Under the pieces are notes generated by a model, which was not told the origin of the DNA, did no database searches, and saw nothing but the letters and a program-made list of their open reading frames with translations. From Bacteroidota bacterium (GTDB lineage Bacteria > Bacteroidota > Bacteroidia > B-17B0 > Aurantibacillaceae): DNA of 64,000 nucleotides. The DNA is taken from the NCBI GenBank assembly GCA_013298715.1, contig JAAFIQ010000011.1, positions 1-64,000 of the forward strand, written 5' to 3'. Each line of letters starts with the position of its first letter. Positions within the stretch are counted from its first letter, which is position 1. The position numbers and the translations under genes were made by a program. Below, piece by piece: positions 35,391 through 44,245 of the stretch.

Positions 35391-37979
35391 TCAAAATTTT
35401 ACACCAATAGCCAACACATCATCCATTTGTTTGGTGTTTCCTTTCCAGTTATAAAAATTTGTACTTAGTATTTTTTTTAAATCTGTCATACTTTCAGACT
35501 TATTTGCTTCAACTAATTCGCGTAACTTACGGCTCATAAATTTTTGTTTCCCATCATGGCCACCAAATTGATCTGGTAATCCATCTGTATTAATAACAAA
35601 GCCATCTCCTTTTTTGTACGAAAACACATTGTTTACAAATGGTTTACGTGTTTTATAATGCATACCTGCAATTGGATATCTGTCTGCTTTTACCTCTTCA
35701 AAGTTACCATCTTTAATTAGGTACATTGATCGGTGTGCGCCAGCAAACTCCATTATATTTTTCTTGGTATTTACTTTTATTAAGGCAATATCCATTCCAT
35801 CTTTACTATCTCCTTGGCCAACATCTTGTTTTAATTTTATTTGCACTTCGGTATGCAGCATGTCCAATACCTCTGCTGCATTTTTTTGTTTTGCATGTTT
35901 AGATAAAATTTGATTCAGCGTAAAATAACCAATAAAACTCATAAGCGCTCCAGGAACTCCATGCCCTGTGCAATCCACGGCAGCTATGTAGATATACTCG
36001 TGTTCTTTGTAAAGAAAAGGGAAATCACCACTTACAACATCTTTTGGAAGGTAAAACATAAAAGCATTTGGAAACTCAGCCTGCAATTGCTCTTCTGTTG
36101 GCATTAGTGAGCTTTGAATGCGATAACTATAATTTATACTTTCAGTAATTTTTTTGTTTTTTTCTAAAATTATTTCCTCGTTTTGTTTTTGAGAAGTGAT
36201 ATTATGCAAAACTAATAGAATAGTCTCTAAACTATTTTTTTGATTATACTCGGGTATAGCATTAATTGTAAAGTAAACCGGCTTAGTATTAATTTCAAAA
36301 TTTACCTCGAGCGATTGTTTGTTGTTATCTGTTTTGATTTTTGAAATGAGTTTAGTAAACGCTTCTGTTATTTCAACAGGTAAATAATTTGATTCAAGGT
36401 TATACTCTTTAAAATCTATAAGTTTATAATTGGTTATGGTTTCAATAACAGGATTGGTATAGAGTAAATTGCCATTCAAATCTAATCGAATAATTAAATC
36501 TGGTGAATTTTCAGATAAAGCCTGCATTTTTGCTCGCATGCGTTGCTCCTCTTTTGCCTTTAACTCTTCAGTTATATCGCGACTATTTAATACCAATCCT
36601 TTTATAGATGTGTCTTGTAAAAGATTGGTTAAAGTGCCTTCCATCCATACCACCGACTCATCTTTTTTTATGCTTCTGTATTGAAAAACAAATGATTTTG
36701 CATTTTGATTTTTTGATGAATCGAAATAATGTGCGAACGTAGATTTATCTTCATTAAACAAATAGCGTTGGTCATTATTATCAATTAGTTCTTGTGAATT
36801 ATAGCCTAAAATATTTTTTATAGAAGGACTGATGTATTTTATGGTACCGTTTTCTTCATAAATTGAAATAATCTCCGAAGCTCTTTCTAACAAAGCGTTT
36901 TGGCGATTACCAGCATCATTTACCTCTTGTATTTTTTGATTTAATTGTTCATTTGTTACTTCTAAATTTTCTTTTGCTTCACTCATTTCTTGAGCGTTTG
37001 CAATTAATTGCTCACGTTGTCCTTCTAACTCAGTACTCATTTTTTGGGCATCGTGCAGCAACTTTAAGGTATTTTCATTTACCGAAATATTAAAAATTGT
37101 ACGTGCAATAATATCCCCAATGGCTTTTAAAAAATTTATTTGCTGTTCAGTAAGTTTAAAAAGTGATGCTAATTCTATAACAGCGTAAACTTTTTCATTA
37201 GTAATTAGTGGAACCAAAATTATTGAAGTTGGCTTTTTATCGCCCAGTAAGCCAGATGTTATACTAACATAATCTTCAGGAATTTCTGTTCTGTAGATAA
37301 TATCAGCCAAAGCTACCGTTTGGCCTACTAGGCCTTGTGCGAATCTAAATTCCTTTTCTAAATATTTTTTCCTATTATAGGCATAACTCCCTACTAAAGT
37401 TATAGTGCTTAGTTTTTTATTTGTATCGTTCCAATTAACAATATAAAAAGCGCACTGTACTGCATTAATTTTTTTTGTTAAAAACGGAATCAACTCATCG
37501 CTCATCTCAGCAATTAATCGGTGTTTACGCAATATCTCGCCAACCTCGCTCACACCATTTTGTATCCAATTCTCCTCTTCTTTTTTTTGTTGAGCATTTT
37601 GCAAACTTGTTTTCATGTTTAGCAGTGCTTTGGCTAAATCATCACCAGATGTTAATATTGCATTAAAATTTTGATTACTAATCTCGTTTACAAATTTGTA
37701 ATTGGCATCAAAAACAATTTTCTGCTCTTCATAATTTTTATTTAAAGCATCAAAATATTTTAATATTCTGTTGGCGGCCACGTAAGCAATTAATGGCAAA
37801 AACAAAGGTGCTAAACAAATAATATCAAATAATAAATTCGTTTTTAATAATGCTACAAAACTAATAGACTGATTAATATTCACTATTATAAATGCAGCAA
37901 TTGGAAACAAAAATCCAAAAACTGCTGAAACGGTTAATAGCCTTGCTACCTCTTTTTTTCTGACTAAATTTTCGTGCAT
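35391..37979 (-). CDS. GAF-PAS-PAS-SpoIIE serine phosphatase
   Basis: The protein has 862 residues. Two membrane spans near residues 15-75 are followed by a coiled coil, a GAF domain (about 150-300), a second coiled coil, two PAS domains (about 365-470 and 485-600) and a C-terminal SpoIIE/PP2C domain. The metal-binding motifs are 'DVVSGDFPF', 'AVDCTGHGVPGALMSF' and 'NTDGLPDQFGG', and it ends 'KQMDDVLAIGVKF'. It should dephosphorylate a phosphoserine/threonine partner, and the SiaC-like protein of the same operon is the best candidate. The start ATG shares one base with the stop of the GAF gene (TAATG), so the two are coupled. Confidence 0.9.
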   Translation of the reverse strand: MHENLVRKKEVARLLTVSAVFGFLFPIAAFIIVNINQSISFVALLKTNLLFDIICLAPLFLPLIAYVAANRILKYFDALNKNYEEQKIVFDANYKFVNEISNQNFNAILTSGDDLAKALLNMKTSLQNAQQKKEEENWIQNGVSEVGEILRKHRLIAEMSDELIPFLTKKINAVQCAFYIVNWNDTNKKLSTITLVGSYAYNRKKYLEKEFRFAQGLVGQTVALADIIYRTEIPEDYVSITSGLLGDKKPTSIILVPLITNEKVYAVIELASLFKLTEQQINFLKAIGDIIARTIFNISVNENTLKLLHDAQKMSTELEGQREQLIANAQEMSEAKENLEVTNEQLNQKIQEVNDAGNRQNALLERASEIISIYEENGTIKYISPSIKNILGYNSQELIDNNDQRYLFNEDKSTFAHYFDSSKNQNAKSFVFQYRSIKKDESVVWMEGTLTNLLQDTSIKGLVLNSRDITEELKAKEEQRMRAKMQALSENSPDLIIRLDLNGNLLYTNPVIETITNYKLIDFKEYNLESNYLPVEITEAFTKLISKIKTDNNKQSLEVNFEINTKPVYFTINAIPEYNQKNSLETILLVLHNITSQKQNEEIILEKNKKITESINYSYRIQSSLMPTEEQLQAEFPNAFMFYLPKDVVSGDFPFLYKEHEYIYIAAVDCTGHGVPGALMSFIGYFTLNQILSKHAKQKNAAEVLDMLHTEVQIKLKQDVGQGDSKDGMDIALIKVNTKKNIMEFAGAHRSMYLIKDGNFEEVKADRYPIAGMHYKTRKPFVNNVFSYKKGDGFVINTDGLPDQFGGHDGKQKFMSRKLRELVEANKSESMTDLKKILSTNFYNWKGNTKQMDDVLAIGVKF

Positions 37980-38437
37980 TAAAATGATTTTAATTTTTGA
38001 ACAAGGTGGGTATTTAATTGGGTTAGCAAATCAATAGTTTGTGGCGTAAAAGCAGCAAAGGAAGCTAACTCGATAACAGCATAAGTTACACCATCATCCG
38101 TAAATGGAAATATTAGGAGATGAGAAGGAGAACTTTGGCCTAAGCCAGAAACAACGGTTAGGTAGCCCTCTGGCACACTGCTAAGTATAACATACTTTCC
38201 ATCCTTTGCAACCTGACCAGTTATACCTTCTCCTAATTCTAATTTCAAATTTTCATTAGTTGAAGAATGATAGGCAAATCCTTCAATAAAATGGAGCGAA
38301 TTATTTTTACGGTGGTAAAAAATTCCTTGACAACAATCAAATTGAGTAGCAAGCTTCCACAAAAAATTTTCGCCAAGCTCTTCAATTTTATTGGTTGAAT
38401 CAATTATAGAAATTAAATCTGTTACAAACTGAGTCAT
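37979..38437 (-). CDS. Stand-alone GAF-domain protein
   Basis: The protein has 152 residues and is a single GAF domain. It shares 'GEGITGQVAKDGKYVILSSV' (in part), 'VSGLG', 'P..LLIFPF' and 'YAVIELASFAAFT' with the GAF domains of the flanking sensor proteins, so it is a paralogue. There is no output domain. It may form heterodimers with, or compete with, the neighbouring GAF proteins. It begins 6 bp after cheR and overlaps the phosphatase gene by 1 bp. Confidence 0.85.
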   Translation of the reverse strand: MTQFVTDLISIIDSTNKIEELGENFLWKLATQFDCCQGIFYHRKNNSLHFIEGFAYHSSTNENLKLELGEGITGQVAKDGKYVILSSVPEGYLTVVSGLGQSSPSHLLIFPFTDDGVTYAVIELASFAAFTPQTIDLLTQLNTHLVQKLKSF

Positions 38438-38443
38438 AATTTT

Positions 38444-39259
38444 TTATATTGTTGGATTTGGTGCTACCTTTTTGTAAATCCTATTTGCAATACTAATAGT
38501 TTCAAATTTAGAAGATGTTTTAGACCAAGCGACAGATTCTTTTGAGCCTAACACCAAATGGCCATTTAGTTTTAATGAGTATAAAAGTTTTAATAACACC
38601 TCATTTTGTAAATCGAGATTAAAATAAATAAGCACATTACGGCAAAGCACTATATCAAATACACCTGGCTGATTATCTGTAATTAAATTAAACGGCTTAA
38701 AAGTTACGTGCTTTAGGAGATCTGAGTTGAAATAATAAAAATACTCATCCCTTTCTGGAAAATAATAATCAAAACTTGCTTCTGGCAAAACTTTCTTTAA
38801 ATTAGCTATACTATGCTCAGCCCTTATAACGTGTAGCTTACCACTCATTGCATTTTCAATCATTTTTGTATTTAAATCGGTTGCAGTAAGTTTTGCGTTT
38901 TTGAGTAAACTAAGCTCATTCAATAAAATTAGCATGCTAAATACTTCATCACCACGCGAACAGGCAGCATGCCAAATGCGTAAGCCTAAAAAATTGCTGA
39001 TAGAAAAATTTTTAAGATGCTCCTTCAATTCAATCCACACATTTGTATCGCGAAACATTTCGGTAGTATTAACCGTAATTTCATTAACAAGCATTTCTAA
39101 TAAATTTGCATTATCCTTGGCATGTTGAATAAAAGTCTCTATCGTATTTTTGTGCCAAATAATCATTAAGCGTTCAATTCTGCGTGTTAAAGAACTAGTT
39201 GAATAATTACTAAAATCAATACCTGTTAAATTTTTAACCTCTGAAATAAAAGAAGTCAA
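38444..39259 (-). CDS. cheR: CheR-type protein glutamate methyltransferase
   Basis: The protein has 271 residues from a TTG, with no ATG upstream in frame. It has the N-terminal helical domain ('GIDFSNYSTSSLTRRIERLM'), the SAM-binding loop 'IWHAACSRGDEVFSMLILL' and the signature 'LCRNVLIYFN'. CheR methylates glutamates of chemoreceptors. The frame is open for 23 codons before the TTG ('NINLTKKDL'), so translation may start at a rarer codon. No CheB, CheA or true methyl-accepting domain is in the window. The HAMP/GAF sensor just upstream is the only obvious membrane target. Confidence 0.9.
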   Translation of the reverse strand: MTSFISEVKNLTGIDFSNYSTSSLTRRIERLMIIWHKNTIETFIQHAKDNANLLEMLVNEITVNTTEMFRDTNVWIELKEHLKNFSISNFLGLRIWHAACSRGDEVFSMLILLNELSLLKNAKLTATDLNTKMIENAMSGKLHVIRAEHSIANLKKVLPEASFDYYFPERDEYFYYFNSDLLKHVTFKPFNLITDNQPGVFDIVLCRNVLIYFNLDLQNEVLLKLLYSLKLNGHLVLGSKESVAWSKTSSKFETISIANRIYKKVAPNPTI

Positions 39260-39327
39260 ATCTTTTTTGGTAAGATTAATGTTAGGTGTTAGTATTTGAG
39301 TTTCTGGTAAAATTTTCCTAAGAACAG

Positions 39328-41037
39328 CTAAAGTTTTTCATTTAATTTTTTCATCTCGGCTTCTAATTCGGCAATACGAGCTAAGTAGCCGTTTTCTTTA
39401 ATCTGCATTTCTTCTTGTGTTGTGCTTAATTCTTCTAAATTTTGACGTAGTTCCTCTTCCTGTGCTCGCATGTGTTCTGCCTGAAACTGCGTAGTTTCAA
39501 GTAGTTTAATAGTTTTGTAATTTGTTTTTAAACTGCTAACTGCGGAAGCAACTGTATCAGCAATTTTAAATAAGAAGTCTTGTTCGTGTGGTTTAAAAGG
39601 GGTAAAAGTTGCAATTTCGAGCGCCCCAACAACACTATCGTTAGTTTTTAAAGGTAGTAACATCAAACAGCTTGGGGTGGCTTCACCAATACCAGATGTA
39701 ATACGCACATAATTTTGAGGTACATCTGTAAAAAATAAGTATTCCTTCTCTAAATAAATTCTACCAAGTAACCCATCCTTTATACCAGTTTTCTTTTCTT
39801 CGTATCGAATTTTTTCGTAGGCGCAACAAGCCATCATTTCCCAATACTGTTCTTTGGTAGTTTCGTTTTCGTTAATAAAAAACAAGGCGCCTTGGTTGGC
39901 GTTTAAATATTTAACAATGTATTGAATAATTTGCTGGCAAAGTTCTTCCATACTTAAACTATCTTTTCTAAGTATGTTGCCAAAATTTGCTAAGCCAGTG
40001 TTAATCCAATTTTGATTTTTTTCTTTAATATCTGCACTATTCAAATTATTGCGCATGGTGTAAAGCGAGTTTGCTATATCACCTTTCCCACCAAATAATT
40101 CTACGTTGGTATTAAAGTTACCACTTCCTACTTCGCTTACAAACTGTTTTAAATTCTCTAAATTTCCAACCAAAACGTTTAAGGAGGATATCATATTTCC
40201 TAACTCGTCTTTTCTGGTTATACCTGAAGGAGAAGGTATTTGACCATCAGCAATTTTACTTAATGAATTTTGTGTAATGGTGATTGGAACGACTAAAGAC
40301 TTGGACAAATAAACTATAAAAATAATTAACGTACTAAGCAAAATTAGAATTAGTAGTACAATGTATATTTCACTATTTAATATTGTTTTATCTGCATTTT
40401 TTTGAACATCTACGTAATTGCTACGAATTTTATCTGTTGCATCGCCCATTGCAGATTCCATTGCTGAGAAAGCCTCTTCAAAACGTATTAACCTTTCGTT
40501 TAACTTCTTCTTTTCGTTTTCGTTGCTATTGGCAAAATCTAAAAACTTATCAACCGAATTTGAACTAAAATTAGATTCGTTAATTAAATTACTATTCAAC
40601 TTAACTTCTTTGTAATTGTTTACTAGGTAATCAAAAATTTCTTTTGCGCCCGCTTCGTAGCTATCAACAACCGGTCTGGCTTCATTTATTGCCGCCTTTA
40701 CATCTGCATTCACATTAAGTTTAGAGGCGGTTTCAATATTTTCTTTAAAAATTTTAACATGTTCTTCCAATTCATTTTCAACTGTTTTAACTTCATTTGA
40801 ATTTGACATATCTACCGACATTATATGAAAAACATCACCATGTATAGCGTCGTGCATCATATCGCAGGTTTGCATGTGGCTTAAGGCTAAAGAGGCAGAA
40901 GTGATATCATCTTTTGCGGATTGTATGTTTTTAATACTGAAAATAATAAAAAACAATAGAATGCTTAAAAAAACACTTATTCCTATAATTAAACTTGCTA
41001 GTTTTGATTTGATAGTTAGGTCAGAGAATTGCTTCAT
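39328..41037 (-). CDS. Membrane sensor: 4-helix bundle, HAMP, GAF, coiled coil
   Basis: The protein has 569 residues from the ATG at 41037; the track's TTG adds 11. It has TM1 near 14-37, a periplasmic helical bundle like MCP sensory domains, TM2 near 225-247 and HAMP ('SLVVPITITQNSLSKIADGQ'). A second HAMP-like linker, a GAF domain (about 360-490) and a long C-terminal coiled coil ('AQEEELRQNLEELSTTQEEM') follow. It lacks kinase, phosphatase and MCP hairpin signatures. The Glu/Gln-rich coiled coil could be methylated by the adjacent CheR. A TAAATTTG box (minus strand, 41076-41083) lies 39 bp upstream. Confidence 0.88.
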   Translation of the reverse strand: MKQFSDLTIKSKLASLIIGISVFLSILLFFIIFSIKNIQSAKDDITSASLALSHMQTCDMMHDAIHGDVFHIMSVDMSNSNEVKTVENELEEHVKIFKENIETASKLNVNADVKAAINEARPVVDSYEAGAKEIFDYLVNNYKEVKLNSNLINESNFSSNSVDKFLDFANSNENEKKKLNERLIRFEEAFSAMESAMGDATDKIRSNYVDVQKNADKTILNSEIYIVLLILILLSTLIIFIVYLSKSLVVPITITQNSLSKIADGQIPSPSGITRKDELGNMISSLNVLVGNLENLKQFVSEVGSGNFNTNVELFGGKGDIANSLYTMRNNLNSADIKEKNQNWINTGLANFGNILRKDSLSMEELCQQIIQYIVKYLNANQGALFFINENETTKEQYWEMMACCAYEKIRYEEKKTGIKDGLLGRIYLEKEYLFFTDVPQNYVRITSGIGEATPSCLMLLPLKTNDSVVGALEIATFTPFKPHEQDFLFKIADTVASAVSSLKTNYKTIKLLETTQFQAEHMRAQEEELRQNLEELSTTQEEMQIKENGYLARIAELEAEMKKLNEKL

Positions 41038-41126
41038 TTTGTAAGCTGAATTTTGAATTAGGGTATTCAACTAAACAAATTTAGATAAAATGTTTGACAA
41101 GTTATTGTTAAGTTTTGAGGTTTCGA

Positions 41127-41489
41127 CTAAGGAAGCTTGTTTATTTTGTATTTTATTTTCTTGCTTGCTACAAGGTAAGAAATGTTCTCCTCAAAATCAT
41201 CATAATCATCTTGGTTTACGTTAAATGTGAGTTCCAAAGTAAACATACGACCAATTTCAACAAGTATTAAATTAATAAAATACATGCTTGAAGTATTGTA
41301 AAACCCCAAATTTATTGTAACCTTAAAAACTTCCGATTTATTTGGGTTTAAATTTGTTCGTATTTCGTGAATTATTCTCTCATAAAAACCGCTCACATTT
41401 TCCATATAAGAATCGCCATCCATATAAAAGGTAAGTGCAGTTGTATTTAGTTCAATTAAAGGCGAGTTGTCGGTTCGGTCAATTAACAT
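41127..41489 (-). CDS. SiaC-like regulatory phosphoprotein (DUF1987)
   Basis: This is a 120-residue protein with the layout of SiaC/DUF1987: 'TALTFYMDGDSYMENVSGFYERIIHEI' (in part) matches the 'G.SYPENA..FF.P' region, and 'LGFYNTSSMYFINLIL' carries the NTSS motif where Pseudomonas SiaC is phosphorylated on Thr. Thr66-Ser68 are the candidate sites. In the Sia system a kinase (SiaB) phosphorylates and a PP2C phosphatase (SiaA) dephosphorylates SiaC, which controls a diguanylate cyclase. Here a SpoIIE phosphatase is in the same gene run, but no SiaB-like kinase or GGDEF protein is seen. Confidence 0.78.
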   Translation of the reverse strand: MLIDRTDNSPLIELNTTALTFYMDGDSYMENVSGFYERIIHEIRTNLNPNKSEVFKVTINLGFYNTSSMYFINLILVEIGRMFTLELTFNVNQDDYDDFEENISYLVASKKIKYKINKLP

Positions 41490-41681
41490 GGGTACATTTG
41501 TTTTTTCAAAAATAACTCATTTTAAATCACAAAAACTGTTGAGTAATCTAATTTTTACCTATTTAGACGAAGATACCAGAATCCTTTACCACTAATTGAA
41601 ATTATAAGATGACACTGACATTAGGCAAAGTTGCTTTATTAAAAAAAAGTTGTTTTATTTGATAAACCAAAATATTAAAAC

Positions 41682-42122
41682 ATGATACATTTAAAAGAAG
41701 CAGTAACAAACATTGCTAATAAGTGGAAGTATAAACTAGACGAAATAAGTCCTGGGGTATTTAGAATGGACGTAGCTATAAAAATGAAAGATGGTGGTTT
41801 TAGATACCAAAACGTTTACATTTGGGAGGTAAAAGGTAGGCATTTTGGAAAAGATGTTATATATATGAATAGCAGATGTGGCGAGTACAATCCAAACTTA
41901 AACCACTACAAACTTTTAAAAGAAGCCGGTTTTGGAACTTTTTCACAAGTTACAATAACTACCGATACAAGAATTGATGGAAGTCCTTGTGAAACACTCA
42001 TCGTGCAGGCGGTTCAGCCGATTGAGATTACAAGCGAAGTTATTTTAAATGAAGTAATTTACGATGTTGCTTATAATGCGGATATTATAGAAGAAACCTA
42101 TTTTGGAGGAGATGTTAATTGA
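41682..42122 (+). CDS. Hypothetical cytoplasmic protein
   Basis: The protein has 146 residues with no signal peptide or membrane span. Predicted strands alternate with helices ('FRMDVAIKMKDGGFRYQNVYIWEV', in part), and the acidic C-terminus ends 'EETYFGGDVN'. Size and layout recall small effector-binding or chaperone-like folds (YbjN/type III chaperone-like), but I cannot assign it. It is divergent from the SiaC-like operon and may serve the same signalling system. An inverted repeat TATTAACAT/ATGTTAATA lies downstream at 42162-42184. Confidence 0.7.
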   Translation: MIHLKEAVTNIANKWKYKLDEISPGVFRMDVAIKMKDGGFRYQNVYIWEVKGRHFGKDVIYMNSRCGEYNPNLNHYKLLKEAGFGTFSQVTITTDTRIDGSPCETLIVQAVQPIEITSEVILNEVIYDVAYNADIIEETYFGGDVN

Positions 42123-42280
42123 TAGATTAAACAATTTAGTATTTTAACAACCAAAAACCATTATTAACATATTTAATGTTAATATAACAGCCAAGTATTT
42201 TCTTACAAATTCATTAATTTTTACTTACTTGCAGACTGATTATCTATAAAAAACGTATATTTATCGATATTTTTAGAATT

Positions 42281-43186
42281 ATGATTAAAAAAAGTATTTT
42301 AGGCGTTGCAATTACCACCTTAGGTTTTGCAGCTTGTAGTTCTTGCAGAGAAACAAAAGCGGATGAAAAGAAGGACGAAATTGTGCAAACAGATGACGAC
42401 ACGGTAAAACGCACGCAATTCAATATTAGTGGTGAGTTATTCAGTGTTCCTTCTCCGGTTCAAACCGCTTTACTTATCCAAAAAAGTGGTATTACTTATG
42501 ATAAAGCCATTTTGAGTTCGAGCAGTAAAGTTAATACCTACTCTACTGATTATTTGCGGTCGCTAAATCTGGGTATTTATGGGGCAGATTTAGGTTATGT
42601 ATCTCTTTATAACCAAAACCAAGACGCTTTGGCTTATTTAGGCGCCGTTAAACAATTAGCCGATAAATTAGGAATTAGTGCGGCTTTTGACGCAAGCACA
42701 ATGGAGCGTATTCAAAAAAATGTTACCAATAAGGATAGTATGATGGTATTGGTAGGTATTGCTTACAGAAGTAGCGACGCATATTTAAAACAAAGCAAAC
42801 GTAACGATGTGAGTAGCCTTGTTTTAACTGGTGGCTGGATTGAGAGTTTATATTTTTCTACTACAGCCTATAAATCGAAACCAAACAACGAAATTAAAAA
42901 TAGAATTGCTGAGCAAAAACAAACGTTAGGTAGTTTGGTTAAAATTTTAGGAACCGATCAATCACCTGAAGTTAGTGGATTAACGAAAGAACTTGCTGAC
43001 CTTGCCAAAATTTATGAAGGGATTACTTTTAAATACAATTTTGTTGAACCAACAACCGACACTGCTAAAAAAATTACATTCATAAACAGCACCACAGAGG
43101 TAACTGTTAGCGAAGAACAAATCAAAGAAATTACAACTAAAATTTCTGAAATTAGAAACAAAATTACAGGCGCTTCACAATCTTAA
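42281..43186 (+). CDS. Lipoprotein, alpha-helical, unknown function
   Basis: The protein has 301 residues. The signal 'ILGVAITTLGFAAC' ends in a lipobox Cys near residue 19, followed by 'SSCRETKADEKKDE'. The mature part is mostly helical and polar, with no motif I recognise. It begins a run of three small exported proteins ahead of the ABC transporter gene. It is probably co-transcribed with the next gene (27 bp gap). Confidence 0.72.
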   Translation: MIKKSILGVAITTLGFAACSSCRETKADEKKDEIVQTDDDTVKRTQFNISGELFSVPSPVQTALLIQKSGITYDKAILSSSSKVNTYSTDYLRSLNLGIYGADLGYVSLYNQNQDALAYLGAVKQLADKLGISAAFDASTMERIQKNVTNKDSMMVLVGIAYRSSDAYLKQSKRNDVSSLVLTGGWIESLYFSTTAYKSKPNNEIKNRIAEQKQTLGSLVKILGTDQSPEVSGLTKELADLAKIYEGITFKYNFVEPTTDTAKKITFINSTTEVTVSEEQIKEITTKISEIRNKITGASQS

Positions 43187-43213
43187 TCATTAAAATTTAG
43201 TATATTAAATAGT

Positions 43214-43642
43214 ATGAAAAAATTTATTTTAGCAGTTAGTTTATTAATAGGCGCAGCTTTTTTAAACAACACTAAAGCCCAATGCGATACCATTGCAAGT
43301 ATTTGCGCAAAACACATAATATCTACCTTTGTTTCTGATGGGCAACAATACAGGTCATTACTCCTAAATTCAGAAGAAACAGCCGAATTTAAAACAACTT
43401 TTTTTGGTGAAACTACCTACCGTATTGCCGCTTGTAGCGGAACCAGCGATGGTAATTTAATTTTTAATATTTATGACCAAGACCGTCACTTACTTTTCAC
43501 GAATCGCGATAAAAAAAATGCTCCATATTGGGATTTTAAGGTAAAATCAACTTTAGAAACAATAATTGAAGGTCAATTAGATGCCAATAAAAACCCCGGC
43601 TCAGGCTGTGCTGTAATTTTAATAGGATTTAAACAAAAATAA
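43214..43642 (+). CDS. Small secreted protein
   Basis: The protein has 142 residues with a signal peptide ending 'LNNTKAQ'. The mature 120 residues contain five Cys ('QCDTIASICAKH', 'AACSGTSDG', 'GSGCAVIL'), plausibly forming disulfides, and a beta-sandwich-like pattern ('GNLIFNIYDQDRHLLFTN'). Function is not recognised. A terminator follows 20 bp later. Confidence 0.72.
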   Translation: MKKFILAVSLLIGAAFLNNTKAQCDTIASICAKHIISTFVSDGQQYRSLLLNSEETAEFKTTFFGETTYRIAACSGTSDGNLIFNIYDQDRHLLFTNRDKKNAPYWDFKVKSTLETIIEGQLDANKNPGSGCAVILIGFKQK

Positions 43643-43661
43643 TTGACAACATTATTTTAAA

Positions 43662-43690
43662 AAACCTCTAAGCAATTAGGGGTTTTTTTT
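43662..43690 (+). terminator. Rho-independent terminator
   Basis: AAACCTCTAA (43662-43671) pairs with TTAGGGGTTT (43676-43685) with one G-T wobble, followed by five more T. It ends the lipoprotein/secreted-protein transcript. Confidence 0.85.
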
Positions 43691-43753
43691 ATTGCTATAA
43701 GCGAAAAAAAATTTGAAAAAACAGTTTCTTATACCTACTTTAGTTAGCTTAAA

Positions 43754-44242
43754 ATGCGATTAATATTATTGATATTTTTAACAACTTTTTTTTCTTCTAT
43801 CACAAAAGCGCAAACGAGTTGCGCATTTGTAGCAGATACTTGTTTTTTACCCAAAGAAGGAAAAACAGTGCCAGTAGAAAGTATGAAAGCTACTTTTAAA
43901 AACTTCTCTGAAATTAGTCTTTTACGCACACCTGATAATAAATTTTATTTACGTTTAATAGTTACCGAAAATTTATACTTTGATAAAGTAGATATGCTCG
44001 AATTAAAATCAGGTTCAAAAAGTTTTTATGCCAAACAAACTAAGCAATACCAACATACAAAGCATACCGGAAGTTATGTTATTGAAATATGGAAAAACTA
44101 TTTAGTAACATTAAAAGACGATGGCCTTACTGGAATTCTCTTCGGAACAGCAGAATCTAAATTTTACAAAAGCGATAGTAGGCAAGTAAAAGCAATTGCC
44201 GAGTGTTTTTATAATGAAATTGATAAAAAAGAAAAAAAATAA
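43754..44242 (+). CDS. Small secreted protein upstream of the ABC transporter
   Basis: The protein has 162 residues with a signal peptide ending 'SSITKAQ' and 'TSCAFVADTCFLP' at the mature start, so a likely disulfide. The rest is a mixed alpha/beta domain ending in a Lys/Glu-rich tail. No family is recognised. It ends 3 bp before the ATG of the ABC transporter fusion, so it is co-transcribed and possibly functionally linked. Confidence 0.72.
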   Translation: MRLILLIFLTTFFSSITKAQTSCAFVADTCFLPKEGKTVPVESMKATFKNFSEISLLRTPDNKFYLRLIVTENLYFDKVDMLELKSGSKSFYAKQTKQYQHTKHTGSYVIEIWKNYLVTLKDDGLTGILFGTAESKFYKSDSRQVKAIAECFYNEIDKKEKK

Positions 44243-44245
44243 TTT

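Noticed and set aside
38444-41037. Reading the CheR gene and HAMP sensor as a normal chemotaxis cluster
   Set aside because: CheA, CheW, CheB, CheY-only genes and the MCP signalling hairpin are all absent, while SiaC-like and SpoIIE partners are present.
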